Assembly: GCA_965205925.1 (NCBI GenBank)
Contig: OZ242183.1
Coordinates: 1,116,001 to 1,180,000 of the forward strand
Length of the DNA stretch: 64,000 nucleotides
Origin: CAYRJD01 sp965205925
Lineage (GTDB): Bacteria; Actinomycetota; Acidimicrobiia; Acidimicrobiales; Poriferisodalaceae
Direction: 5' to 3'
The position numbers and the translations under genes were made by a program. Under the pieces are notes generated by a model. The model ran no database searches and was not told where the DNA came from. It saw only the letters and a program-made list of their open reading frames with translations. Positions 24,368 through 33,277 of the stretch are shown in pieces (position 1 is the stretch's first letter; each line of letters opens with the position of its first letter).

Positions 24368-25420
24368 ATGAGTGTCGCTAACAACAGCACCAAGCTAGCT
24401 ATCAGCGCTGAAAAATTGGTGCGTGATTTCGATGAGAACCGTGCCGTAGACGAAATCGACTTGTCCGTTCGTGAGGGTGAGATTTTCGGCTTTCTCGGAC
24501 CAAACGGTGCGGGTAAAAGCACAACCGTGCGGATGCTTTGCACCTTGCTTTCACCCACTGCAGGCACCGCAACGGTGGCCGGCTATGACGTTTCATCGCA
24601 GTCGGGTCAAGTACGAATCCGCATCGGCGTTGCAATGCAAGACTCAGCTTTGGATGACCGCCAAACCGGTCGCGAGATACTTGATCTGCAGGCACGTCTC
24701 TATGGCCTGTCAAGATCTGATCGCGCAAGCGCTATTAAGCACTCAATCGAGCTGGCAGATATAGGTAAGGCCATAGATGATCGCGTTGGGACTTACAGCG
24801 GTGGCATGCGCAGACGTTTGGATTTGTCGGCCTCTTTGATTCACGGGCCTGAGCTGTTGTTTCTTGACGAACCAACAACCGGCCTTGATCCTGCTAGCCG
24901 CGCGCTGGTGTGGGATGAAGTTCGCCGTCTCAACACCGAGTTGGGCGTAACGGTGTTTTTGACGACGCAATACCTAGAAGAAGCCGACGAGCTTGCAGAC
25001 CGGGTGGCGATACTGAGCGCAGGGCGCATTGTTGAACAAGACACACCTGAGGCACTGAAACGAGCCGTTGGTAACGATGTGGTTGTAGTTGACCTTCAAG
25101 CGCAAGACATTGACTCAGCGGCCGCGGCGGTCGAACCAATCGAGGGCGTAGTCACTGTGACGAAAGGCACGAAAGGCATCACAGTTGCAACTTCACACGG
25201 TGCTGCCATGGTGATGGATGTGGCGGTGGCTCTGTCGGATGCAAACGTTGACACTCAAGCGTTGACGGTTCGCACGCCGTCACTTGATGACGTGTTCTTA
25301 CGAGCCACAGGCAAGCGTATGGAAGTAGCGGCGGCTGAGGCAGATGCAGCGGAAGCTGGCGATGGCTCAACGCTTGAAGGTGCAAACCCTGACGATGTAA
25401 ACAAAGTGGAAGAGCTATGA
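24368..25420 (+). CDS. DrrA-type ABC transporter ATPase
   Basis: A 350-residue ATPase of an ABC-2 exporter, like DrrA of daunorubicin resistance. Walker A is GPNGAGKST, signature YSGGMRRRLDLSASL, Walker B LLFLDEPTTGLDPASR, H-loop LTTQYLEEADELADR. A C-terminal DUF4162-like region follows (LTVRTPSLDDVFLRATG), then an acidic tail. Its stop overlaps the start of the permease gene (ATGA), so the pair is co-translated. The cargo is unknown; drugs or lipids are usual. Confidence 0.93.
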   Translation: MSVANNSTKLAISAEKLVRDFDENRAVDEIDLSVREGEIFGFLGPNGAGKSTTVRMLCTLLSPTAGTATVAGYDVSSQSGQVRIRIGVAMQDSALDDRQTGREILDLQARLYGLSRSDRASAIKHSIELADIGKAIDDRVGTYSGGMRRRLDLSASLIHGPELLFLDEPTTGLDPASRALVWDEVRRLNTELGVTVFLTTQYLEEADELADRVAILSAGRIVEQDTPEALKRAVGNDVVVVDLQAQDIDSAAAAVEPIEGVVTVTKGTKGITVATSHGAAMVMDVAVALSDANVDTQALTVRTPSLDDVFLRATGKRMEVAAAEADAAEAGDGSTLEGANPDDVNKVEEL

Positions 25421-26208
25421 GCGCTGGTGCAGGTCTAACGAACCCTGTCGGATTTTTTGGAGACATCACCACCATTGCCCGCCGAGCGGTACGCAGCATC
25501 TTGCGTGAGCCAGAATTTCTCGGCCCAGCGTTGGTCATCCCACTCTTCTTTTTCGTGGTAAATGTCGGTGCTCTGGGGTCATTTACCGAGTCCAACCCGC
25601 AGGTTTTTGACTATCGAGAGTTTCAGCTTCCTGTGGCGATGATCTTCGCGGTTACTGGAATTTCACGAGCTTCGGTACTGGTGATCGATATACAAACGGG
25701 CTACTTAGATCGCATGCTGGTAACTCCCATCCGCCGCACCACTCTGCTGCTTGGGCTAATGGTGGCCGACATAGTGATGGCGATTGGCCTGGCTCTTGTT
25801 GTGCTGATCGTCGGATTTGCCTATGGCGTGAGCTTTGGCACCGGCATTTTGGGCATCTTGTTTTTTGTGTTGTTGTCGGTGGTATGGAGCCTGGCATTCA
25901 CAGGCTTCCCCTACACGGTGGCGTTACGTACTGGCAATCCAGCCGCAGTCAACTCAGCTTTTTTGATCTTTTTCCCGTTCGCATTTCTGACGCCTGCATT
26001 TTTGCCGCGCGAGTTGATGTCCGGTTGGTTGCCAGCTGTTGCTGCTTGGAATCCGGTGACATACCTGCTCGAAGGGATGCGCACGCTGCTGGAAGACAAC
26101 TGGGACTGGTCTTCACTGGGCAAGGCAGCTCTGGCTATCGGCGGCCTTGGCCTAGTTACTTTCACGTTGGCGTTTAGATCACTCTCGCGGCGGTTGTCCA
26201 CCGGCTGA
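25417..26208 (+). CDS. DrrB-type ABC-2 transporter permease
   Basis: A 263-residue membrane protein with about six hydrophobic segments, e.g. ALVIPLFFFVVNVGALG, LIVGFAYGVSFGTGILGILF and LAIGGLGLVTFTLAF. It has GYLDRMLVTPIRRTTLLLG and FLTPAFLPRELMSGWLPAVA, which are typical of the ABC-2 type permeases that pair with DrrA-like ATPases. It overlaps the ATPase gene by four bases. Together they form an exporter. Confidence 0.92.
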   Translation: MSAGAGLTNPVGFFGDITTIARRAVRSILREPEFLGPALVIPLFFFVVNVGALGSFTESNPQVFDYREFQLPVAMIFAVTGISRASVLVIDIQTGYLDRMLVTPIRRTTLLLGLMVADIVMAIGLALVVLIVGFAYGVSFGTGILGILFFVLLSVVWSLAFTGFPYTVALRTGNPAAVNSAFLIFFPFAFLTPAFLPRELMSGWLPAVAAWNPVTYLLEGMRTLLEDNWDWSSLGKAALAIGGLGLVTFTLAFRSLSRRLSTG

Positions 26209-26226
26209 TATCGCCACAGCTGGCGT

Positions 26227-26868
26227 TTACCAGCCGCGATCAATCCACTCTTGCAAGTGCGGCGACTCAGCACCGATCGTGGTGTCAAGGCCGTGCCCGG
26301 GCAGCACCATGGTGTCGGCGTCAAACTTTGCAAAAATGCGATTCTCGATGCTTTCGATGATCTTTTTGAAGTTACCGCCAAGGCTGGTGTTGCCTGGTCC
26401 GCCCGGAAACAAAGTGTCCCCGGTGAATAACAGGGGAGTGCCCTCTACGTGGAAGCTCATCGATCCGTCGGTGTGCCCTGGATTGTGAATGGTGCGAACG
26501 CGCAACTTGCCGACTTGGATGATCTCGTCGTCTTCGATTACCAGGTCGTAACTGGGAAGCATCGAGGAATCTTCTTTGGAGACTGCTACCGACATACCGG
26601 CGTCGCGTAGCGCAGGTATGGCCTGGATGTGATCCCAATGTCCGTGCGTTTCAACCACTTGGCGCACGCCCAGGGTTTGGCAAACATCTAATAGTCGTTG
26701 ATGTTCGTTTGCGGCGTCGATCAACAACGCCTCACCGGTCTGCGTGCAACGCACAACAAAAACGTTGTTGTCAAAATCGTCTGGGAAACCTTTCGGCAGA
26801 CCACCCTCCAGCGGTTTGACCACGGTCTTGTGAACCTCGACGCCTGAACCTTTCCAATGCAGCTTCAT
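26227..26868 (-). CDS. MBL-fold metallo-hydrolase (glyoxalase II-like)
   Basis: A 213-residue metallo-beta-lactamase-fold hydrolase. The HxHxDH metal motif is ETHGHWDHIQ at about residue 70, then HNPGHTDGSMSFHVEG, LLFTGDTLFPGGPGN and VLPGHGLDTTIGAE supply the other metal ligands. The pattern fits glyoxalase II or persulfide dioxygenase-like proteins. It is convergent with the ABC permease, with an 18-base gap, and has no clear functional partner. Confidence 0.9.
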   Translation of the reverse strand: MKLHWKGSGVEVHKTVVKPLEGGLPKGFPDDFDNNVFVVRCTQTGEALLIDAANEHQRLLDVCQTLGVRQVVETHGHWDHIQAIPALRDAGMSVAVSKEDSSMLPSYDLVIEDDEIIQVGKLRVRTIHNPGHTDGSMSFHVEGTPLLFTGDTLFPGGPGNTSLGGNFKKIIESIENRIFAKFDADTMVLPGHGLDTTIGAESPHLQEWIDRGW

Positions 26869-26891
26869 ACGTTCAGGCTAAGCGCTCTTGC

Positions 26892-27314
26892 TCAAGCAGG
26901 TTGATCGACAAGGGGTGACACAACGTCAAAGCCCAGTTCCAGCGCTGCAGGAATCTGACGACTGTCAAGCGTGAGGTAGGTGAGAGGTCGTCCGAAACGG
27001 TCGGCTGCAGCCAGATGAAGCGAGTCAACGGTGCTGAGGCCAAACTGCGAACCAAGCTCAACTGCAAATGCCAGACAGCGATCATCTACTGGCACCACCC
27101 AGAACTGATCCCAATCCGAGCGAAAACGTTTCCACAGGTCGCCCTGTTGTGTTGAACTCAAACCGAGCCGGTGCAGTGCCAAGTGTGTTTCTAGGCGAAC
27201 TAGAGCGCAAGCAGTCCAGGTGAAGTCAGCATCCATGGTGTCGAGCACTAGCTGCGTGTCGGCGTCAGCTACGTAGCGCCGTAGCAGAGCGGAGGTGTCG
27301 ATTGCTAGTGACAC
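26892..27314 (-). CDS. PIN domain toxin (VapC-like)
   Basis: A 140-residue PIN-domain ribonuclease. Acidic residues of the active site are seen in LAIDTSALLRRY, ALVRLETHLAL, LSTVDSLHLAAADR and TLDSRQIPA. The start is GTG at 27314; the sequence just upstream is a 13-bp triple repeat offering two out-of-frame ATGs. The Phd-type antitoxin gene lies 47 bases upstream on the same strand. As in other type II systems the toxin should be an RNase neutralised by the antitoxin. Confidence 0.88.
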   Translation of the reverse strand: MSLAIDTSALLRRYVADADTQLVLDTMDADFTWTACALVRLETHLALHRLGLSSTQQGDLWKRFRSDWDQFWVVPVDDRCLAFAVELGSQFGLSTVDSLHLAAADRFGRPLTYLTLDSRQIPAALELGFDVVSPLVDQPA

Positions 27315-27348
27315 GTGCTAATGACATGCGTTAGCGACATGCGTTAAT
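27310..27348. repeat. 13-bp tandem repeat at the toxin start
   Basis: Three 13-bp direct repeats (plus-strand forms GACACGTGCTAAT, GACATGCGTTAGC and GACATGCGTTAAT) at 27310-27322, 27323-27335 and 27336-27348. On the coding strand each copy carries a start-like triplet: two ATG and, in the last copy, the GTG used by the PIN gene. Because 13 is not a multiple of three, the two ATGs are out of frame with the toxin. Duplication of the start region is the simplest origin. Confidence 0.85.
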
Positions 27349-27361
27349 GCCAGCCACCTGA

Positions 27362-27790
27362 CTACCTGCCCCGTCTGTTTGCGATGATGTTGGGTGCACG
27401 ACGAGAGGTACGTGGTGCGCTTCTCCGGGTGTATGTGCCGCGCAAGTCGGACAGAATCGCAGAACATGAAACTCCAACCGGCAGTTGGATTGGAGCAACG
27501 TCATGTGTTTCAGCTCTCTGGATCTTGTGGGCGATCTTGTGAGACTGGTCACGAGGGGGCTCTGCCAAGCCAACAGCGGCCAGCACTTCAGGTGCTAATG
27601 CGCTTAGTTGGGTGCTTGTTGTGGTGCCACCGTGTTCGGCACCATCGCCTAGGGCTGTTAACACGGCCACAGCGTCTCCGTCCTGCGTCACGACTATGCG
27701 ATTCCCGTCAGCAGCGGCGCGCAGATACATAGCCAGGTTTGATCGCAACTCCCGCACTCCGACGCGCATCTGACCGTTTTCCCGACTCAT
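27362..27790 (-). CDS. Phd/YefM-type antitoxin
   Basis: A 142-residue antitoxin. The N-terminal DNA-binding fold is RVGVRELRSNLAMYLRAAAD followed by GNRIVVTQDGDAVAVL, as in prevent-host-death proteins. A later part, LPVGVSCSAILSDLRG, resembles the C-terminal toxin-binding stretch. The last 24 residues are a basic extension, making it longer than the usual 80-100. ATG at 27790 or 27769 is likely; the open frame extends further upstream but lacks family similarity. It precedes the PIN toxin and is divergent from the acyl-CoA dehydrogenase gene at 27906. Confidence 0.82.
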   Translation of the reverse strand: MSRENGQMRVGVRELRSNLAMYLRAAADGNRIVVTQDGDAVAVLTALGDGAEHGGTTTSTQLSALAPEVLAAVGLAEPPRDQSHKIAHKIQRAETHDVAPIQLPVGVSCSAILSDLRGTYTRRSAPRTSRRAPNIIANRRGR

Positions 27791-27810
27791 TGTGTACGCA
27801 AGTGTACGCA
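27791..27810. promoter_or_regulatory. Direct GTGTACGCA repeats, candidate operator
   Basis: Two copies of GTGTACGCA, 10 bases apart start to start (one helical turn), lie directly before the antitoxin ATG and 95 bases before the divergent acyl-CoA dehydrogenase start. Phd-type antitoxins usually repress their own operon by binding repeats at this place, so this is a reasonable operator candidate. Evidence is position and repetition only. Confidence 0.45.
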
Positions 27811-27905
27811 CTACAACGTGCGAACCACCAAAAGATTTGCTAGACAAGCCGCTGGCAAACAAGCCACAGTTAACAGCCCAACCCAACAGAGAAAGCTGGC
27901 CAACA

Positions 27906-29018
27906 ATGAACTTCGCATTCACTGAAGAGCAAGAAGAGCTCCGCAACTTCGTTCGCTCATTCCTTGACGACAAATCGCCTGAATCTGCTGTGCGAGATCT
28001 GATGGAAACCGATGACGGCTACGACAAAGCCGTGTGGAAGCAGATGGCCGAGCAGCTGGGTCTGCAGAGCTTGATAATCCCTGAGGAATACGGTGGACAA
28101 GGAGCAAGCTACGTCGAGCTTGGGATCGTGCTGGAAGAGATGGGTCGCAACCTGTTGTGCTCTCCCTATTTCTCGACTGTAGTACTGGCTGCAAACGCCA
28201 TCATCCATTCCGGCAACGACAAGGCCAAAGAGGATCTGCTACCAGACATAGCTTCAGGTGAAACCATTGCCACGGTTGCGCTAGCTGAGCAAAACGGCCG
28301 CTGGGACAAAGACGGCGTTGAGACCACAGCGTCAGATACTGGCGACTCTGCCACTATTTCTGGCGAGAAAATGTTCGTAACCGATGGTGCTATAGCCGAC
28401 TTGTTTGTTGTGGCCGCTGCCGTTGATGGTGAGGTGCATTTGTTCACTGTTGCCGGCGATGCTGCTGGTATCAGTCGCGAAAACTTGGCGACGATGGATC
28501 AGACTCGCAAGCAGGCTCGCATTTCATTTGAGAACACACCTGCACAGCATCTGTGCGACACCGACAACTTCGCATACGTTTCGAAACTGCTCGATCTAGC
28601 AGCCGTTGCGCTGGCTAATGAGCAGGTAGGTGGCGCTCAGTTTGTTCTAGACATGGCTGTGCAGTACGCGAAAGATCGAGTGCAGTTTGGTCGTCCGATC
28701 GGCTCGTTCCAGGCCATCAAACACAAGTGCGCTGACATGTTGCTGGAAGTGGAGTCGGCAAAGTCGGCTGCCTACTACGCGGCATGGTGCGCCTCTGAGA
28801 TGAATGACGAGCTGCCGTCGGTGGCGTCGCTGGCTAAGGCGTACTGCTCTGAAGCGTATTTCCACTGTGCGGCTGAGAACATTCAGATTCACGGCGGCAT
28901 CGGATTTACCTGGGAGCACCCGGCGCACTTGTACTTCAAGCGTGCGAAGAGCTCGGAGCTACTGTTCGGCGATCCGGCCTATCACCGCGAACTGCTGGCG
29001 CAACGAATCGGGCTTTAG
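27906..29018 (+). CDS. Acyl-CoA dehydrogenase
   Basis: A 370-residue FAD enzyme of the acyl-CoA dehydrogenase family. It opens with NFAFTEEQEELRNFVRSFL and has SLIIPEEYGGQGASYVELG, KDRVQFGRPIGSFQAIKHK and ENIQIHGGIGFTWEH, the last a block typical of actinobacterial FadE proteins. The mid-domain acyl-binding motif is weak. The frame is open 38 codons further upstream, but ATG at 27906 fits the family and follows the spacer with the Phd operator. The acyl substrate is not predictable. Confidence 0.9.
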   Translation: MNFAFTEEQEELRNFVRSFLDDKSPESAVRDLMETDDGYDKAVWKQMAEQLGLQSLIIPEEYGGQGASYVELGIVLEEMGRNLLCSPYFSTVVLAANAIIHSGNDKAKEDLLPDIASGETIATVALAEQNGRWDKDGVETTASDTGDSATISGEKMFVTDGAIADLFVVAAAVDGEVHLFTVAGDAAGISRENLATMDQTRKQARISFENTPAQHLCDTDNFAYVSKLLDLAAVALANEQVGGAQFVLDMAVQYAKDRVQFGRPIGSFQAIKHKCADMLLEVESAKSAAYYAAWCASEMNDELPSVASLAKAYCSEAYFHCAAENIQIHGGIGFTWEHPAHLYFKRAKSSELLFGDPAYHRELLAQRIGL

Positions 29019-29105
29019 GCACAACCGCGTAGGGCTTCCATCTAGGAGGCCAGCTAAGCGGGTTATTGAGCCGCCGGCGCGAACCCCAGACAAACTAGCT
29101 CTGCG

Positions 29106-29558
29106 ATGTTGGTAGCGGTAATTGTTTTGTCGACGGTGATCGGATTTGTGGTTGGTGCTGGCGTCATAGGAGTTACGGCTCAACGCATGGGTCGAGAACG
29201 CAGCGAGCCTGTTTGGCGTCAAGAGGTAGCGGCTAGTTACGTCGAATCACATCTGGCTTACGATGCTGCGGCACAGCTACAGCCCCGTGACCTACGCGAC
29301 CTGCTGCGTCATCACATAAACCAGCTGCAGTATCAACCACACGGCAACGAGACGAAGAACGCGACTACGACCGAACCAGTAGCCGAACCGGTCACGCTGA
29401 CCACGCATGAGGGCGCGATTGCATCTTTGTACGCCCAGGTGCGCGCAGATGGGTTAGAAGTAACAAAGCCGGTAGTAAAAGAAGTAGTGGATATTCATCT
29501 TGAATATTTGCGAAACATTGGTGCATTGGTGCAAAGCGCTCAAGAGTCGTCTGCATGA
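29106..29558 (+). CDS. Membrane-anchored hypothetical protein
   Basis: A 150-residue protein I do not recognise. Residues 2-24 form one hydrophobic segment (LVAVIVLSTVIGFVVGAGVI), likely a membrane anchor, and the rest is a soluble helical region rich in Gln, His and Glu with a Thr/Glu-rich linker (NATTTEPVAEPVTLTT). The C-terminus EVVDIHLEYLRNIGALVQ is helical. It lies 87 bases after the acyl-CoA dehydrogenase gene and 22 before the hydrolase at 29581. Confidence 0.6.
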   Translation: MLVAVIVLSTVIGFVVGAGVIGVTAQRMGRERSEPVWRQEVAASYVESHLAYDAAAQLQPRDLRDLLRHHINQLQYQPHGNETKNATTTEPVAEPVTLTTHEGAIASLYAQVRADGLEVTKPVVKEVVDIHLEYLRNIGALVQSAQESSA

Positions 29559-29580
29559 AATGTTTGGTTGAACAACAGCT

Positions 29581-30414
29581 GTGACGGAGCTGCAAGCGAA
29601 TGGCACAGCGCAAACCGAAAGCGCAACGCAAACGAGAAACGTAACGTTTACCGATGTAACGATCGCAGGAGATCCCAAGCTTGCGGCTTACGTGATAAAG
29701 CCCAGCCATTCCGACAGTGCGCATACTGTGGTGCTATGTCACGGCGTCCCGTCAAAGCAGCGGCCGGGCGTGCCAAATCGCACATACAGACGCTTCGCTG
29801 AACGCATAGCACTATCGCTGGGCTGGACAGTGCTCGCAGTCAGTATGCGCGGCTGCGGCGATTCTGAGGGTAATTTTTCTGTGCCAGGTTGGATTAATGA
29901 CGTCGAGCGTTGTGTCGACTACCTCATGACTCACCACGGCAAACATGTCTGGCTGGTTGGTTCAACAACTGGCGGATCTATAGCGATGCTCGCCGCCGCA
30001 CGCGACAAAAGAGTGAGCGGTGTAGTAGCGCTGGCCCCGCGCGCAGACTTCGACGATTGGGCAAGTGATCCCAGAAGGTTCTTAGAGCATTGCCGTTCGC
30101 TTGGGATTGTTTCTAACCCAAACTTTCCACCCTCACTGAGCAGTTGGGCAAAAGAGCTAAGGGAAAATCGACCAATCGATGCATCTGCCGCACTAAGCGG
30201 GCGACCGTTGCTGATTCTCCACGGAGTCGAGGATCATCAAGTGCCAGTAAACGATGCCAAACAGCTAGCACGCAACAGTCCAGGTGCAGAGTTACGACTG
30301 ATATTTGGTGCCAATCATCGCATTCGTCACGATCCACGCGCTAACGCAGTAATGCTGGGCTGGTTAGAAAGCCACGGTGCAACCGCTCAACCGGAGTTAG
30401 CGAAACTGGGCTAG
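29581..30414 (+). CDS. Alpha/beta hydrolase with Thr at the nucleophile position
   Basis: A 277-residue alpha/beta hydrolase. TVVLCHGVPSKQRPGVPN carries the oxyanion region, SMRGCGDSEGNF the second strand, ILHGVEDHQVP the acid region and GANHRIRHDP the catalytic His. The nucleophile elbow reads WLVGSTTGGS: the residue between the two variable positions of the normal G-x-S-x-G is Thr. A Ser sits one place earlier. Either Thr is used or activity is lost. The start is GTG at 29581. Confidence 0.85.
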   Translation: MTELQANGTAQTESATQTRNVTFTDVTIAGDPKLAAYVIKPSHSDSAHTVVLCHGVPSKQRPGVPNRTYRRFAERIALSLGWTVLAVSMRGCGDSEGNFSVPGWINDVERCVDYLMTHHGKHVWLVGSTTGGSIAMLAAARDKRVSGVVALAPRADFDDWASDPRRFLEHCRSLGIVSNPNFPPSLSSWAKELRENRPIDASAALSGRPLLILHGVEDHQVPVNDAKQLARNSPGAELRLIFGANHRIRHDPRANAVMLGWLESHGATAQPELAKLG

Positions 30415-30470
30415 CAAATCGAACTAGCAAACCTCGAAAAACTAGCCAGCGGTTAAATGCAAGCTGCCCG

Positions 30471-33176
30471 TCAGTGCGTTGATGAAGACCAAGGATCGGC
30501 GGTGTCTATCGCAAGCCCGTAGCGCTTGATTGCATCTTGTGCTACGGAATGATCAATCTCACCAGTCATCGCCAGCCGCCAAAGCACCACAGCAGTTAAG
30601 TGCTCCGCTGTTACCTCAAAATGTTCTCGCAATCGCTCACGCGTGTCGCTGCGGCCGAAGCCGTCTGTCCCAAGCGAGGTGTAATCCCGGGCAATCCAAC
30701 GTGACACTTGATCTGGCACGCTGCGCATGTAGTCGGTGATGGCTATCACCGGACCAGCATCTGATTCATCTAACTGCGACGTAACAAAAGGCACTCGTGG
30801 CTCTTCGGCAGGGTGTAACGCATTCCAGCGTTCGCAGCTAAGCGCCTCTTCGCGAAGTGCCTTGTAAGAGGTTGCGCTCCAGAGGTCAACTGCTACGTCA
30901 TGTTCGGCTGCTAGCAGCTCTGCCGCAGCTCTCGCCGCGCCTTGGGCAGCACCCGAAAACATCACCGTTGCTCGCTTAGATCGTCCCGTAGGCGCATCGG
31001 TGTACTTGTACAGGCCGGCTAGCAACGCGGCCTTGTCAAGTCCTTCCGGCTCGGGCGGTTGCAAATAGTTTTCGTTGTAGATAGTGAGGTAATAAAAAAT
31101 GTCCTCGCCATTGCTGTACATGCGTTTAATGCCGTCGTCAATGATGATCGCAAGCTCGTAGGCAAACGCAGGGTCGTAGCACTGACACGGTGGCACGGAC
31201 GAAGCCAACAAGGGGGAGTGGCCGTCTTGATGCTGCAGTCCTTCTCCCATCAAGGTTGTTCGCCCTGCAGTGGCGCCCATTAAGAATCCGCGGCCACGCA
31301 TATCAGCCAGCGCCCAAATCAGGTCGGCTACTCGCTGAAAGCCAAACATTGAGTAAAACGTGAAGAAGGGCACCATCGGTACTCCACGAGCCGCGTAAGA
31401 GGTAGCTGCGGCGATAAATGTGGCTAACGAGCCAGCTTCGGTAATGCCCTCTTCCAAAATCTGGCCATCGATCTTCTCGGTATATGAAAGAAGCAGGTCA
31501 TGATCGACTGGCTCATAAAGCTGACCTCCGCTGGCATAAATCCCTAGCTCACGAAACAAAGCGTCCATACCGAAGGTGCGTGCTTCGTCCGGAATGATCG
31601 GCACCACTCGCTCGCCAAACCCGTCATCGCGCGCAAGGGCTCGCAGCAATCTGGTAAAAGCCATAGTGGTTGAAACCTCTTGGGTCTTTGAGCCAGCTGC
31701 CAACTCTTCAAATGGCTTGCTGCTTGGAAGCGTCAGCGGTCGGCGATCCCAGTTGCGTATACGACGTGGCAACGATCCACCGAGTTTGCGTCGCAACGAC
31801 ATTAGGTATTCATGTTCAGCCGAGCCTTCGGATGGTCGGTAGTAAGGCGGCTTGTCGTGATCGAAATCTTCAGGGATTTCATCATGTAGGTGCAGTCGAT
31901 CTCTGATCACCATCAACTGATCGCGAGTGAGCTTCTTGATTTGATGCGTGGCATTGCGACCTTCGAGGTCAGGGCCGAGCGTCCAGCCCTTGATGGTCTT
32001 AGTGAGAATTACCGTCGGACTGTCCTGGTGTTCACTGGCAGCCTTGTATGCCGCGTGCACTTTCTTGTAATCATGACCGCCACGTGGCAACTGCTCTAGG
32101 TCTTGATCGGTTAGATGTTCAACCATTTGCCGCAGTCGCGGATCTGGGCCAAAGAAGTTTTCTCGGATGTAGCTGCCACTCTCCACAGATAATCGTTGGT
32201 ACTCACCGTCAACGGTCTCAGCCATCTTGCGCACTAAGACGCCATCGTGGTCTTGTGCTAGCAGCTCATCCCAGGCGCTACCCCAGATGACCTTGATCAC
32301 GTTCCATCCTGCACCTCGAAAAGCCGCTTCTAGCTGACTGATGATCTGACCGTTACCGCGTACCGGACCATCAAGGCGTTGCAGATTGCAGTTGATTACA
32401 AAAATCAGATTGTCAAGGTTTTCGCGTGACGCCAGCGTGAGCGCGCCCAGCGTTTCTGGCTCGTCGGTCTCACCATCACCGATAAAGCACCACACTTTTG
32501 ACTCGGATGTGTCGTCGATGCGGCGGTTGTGTAAGTAACGGTTGAAGCGAGCGTGATAGATCGCCATGATCGGGCCGAGTCCCATCGACACGGTCGGGTA
32601 TTCCCAGAAATCGGGCATCAGGCGTGGATGCGGGTAGGACGACAGGCCGGTGCGACCTATCTCACGCCGAAAGTGATCCAAGTCGTCGTCATCTAGGCGC
32701 CCTTCTAGGTAAGCACGGGCGTAGATGCCCGGGGCGGCGTGACCCTGGATATAAATGTGGTCACCGGGGTTGCCGTTGTCTTTACCGCGCCAGAAATGAT
32801 TGAAGCCAACGTCATAAAGCGCAGCCGAACTTGCAAAGGTGCTCAAGTGGCCGCCGATGCCGTTAGCCCAAGTGTTTGCTTGAGTAACCATTGCAGCGGA
32901 GTTCCAGCGAATAAACGCACGCAGACGTCGTTCAACGTCTTCGTCACCAGGGAACCATGGCTCGTCTTCAGGTGCGATGGTGTTGATGTACGGAGAGGAA
33001 ACCATCGCAGGGACATCAACGCTCAACTGATGTGCGGTCATCATCATCCGCTGAATCAAAAATCGTGCACGATGCTTGCCATGTCGTTCAACAACCGCGG
33101 CGAATGATTGCAGCCATTCCTCGGTTTCCTCCGGGTTGGAGTCGGGCATTTGATTGTGCAAGCCGTCAATCAACAT
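30471..33176 (-). CDS. aceE: Pyruvate dehydrogenase E1 component, homodimeric
   Basis: A 901-residue thiamine-diphosphate enzyme that decarboxylates pyruvate and feeds acetyl groups to the E2 lipoyl protein. Features: GGHLSTFASSAALYDVGFNH near the N-terminus, the ThDP motif FIGDGETDEPETLGALT at about residue 240-270 with the NL residues, and MGEGLQHQDGHSPLLASSVP. The single-chain form is usual in actinobacteria. No E2 or E3 gene lies next to it. The start is ATG at 33176, divergent from rnhA at 33278. Confidence 0.96.
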   Translation of the reverse strand: MLIDGLHNQMPDSNPEETEEWLQSFAAVVERHGKHRARFLIQRMMMTAHQLSVDVPAMVSSPYINTIAPEDEPWFPGDEDVERRLRAFIRWNSAAMVTQANTWANGIGGHLSTFASSAALYDVGFNHFWRGKDNGNPGDHIYIQGHAAPGIYARAYLEGRLDDDDLDHFRREIGRTGLSSYPHPRLMPDFWEYPTVSMGLGPIMAIYHARFNRYLHNRRIDDTSESKVWCFIGDGETDEPETLGALTLASRENLDNLIFVINCNLQRLDGPVRGNGQIISQLEAAFRGAGWNVIKVIWGSAWDELLAQDHDGVLVRKMAETVDGEYQRLSVESGSYIRENFFGPDPRLRQMVEHLTDQDLEQLPRGGHDYKKVHAAYKAASEHQDSPTVILTKTIKGWTLGPDLEGRNATHQIKKLTRDQLMVIRDRLHLHDEIPEDFDHDKPPYYRPSEGSAEHEYLMSLRRKLGGSLPRRIRNWDRRPLTLPSSKPFEELAAGSKTQEVSTTMAFTRLLRALARDDGFGERVVPIIPDEARTFGMDALFRELGIYASGGQLYEPVDHDLLLSYTEKIDGQILEEGITEAGSLATFIAAATSYAARGVPMVPFFTFYSMFGFQRVADLIWALADMRGRGFLMGATAGRTTLMGEGLQHQDGHSPLLASSVPPCQCYDPAFAYELAIIIDDGIKRMYSNGEDIFYYLTIYNENYLQPPEPEGLDKAALLAGLYKYTDAPTGRSKRATVMFSGAAQGAARAAAELLAAEHDVAVDLWSATSYKALREEALSCERWNALHPAEEPRVPFVTSQLDESDAGPVIAITDYMRSVPDQVSRWIARDYTSLGTDGFGRSDTRERLREHFEVTAEHLTAVVLWRLAMTGEIDHSVAQDAIKRYGLAIDTADPWSSSTH

Positions 33177-33277
33177 GGCTCTATTGTCGCACTAAGTAAG
33201 ACGTTTCAAAACACGACCAGCATGAAGCCGTGGCTTGTCCCGGAAAGTCGACATCAATGTGCCAACCTAACGGAGCA

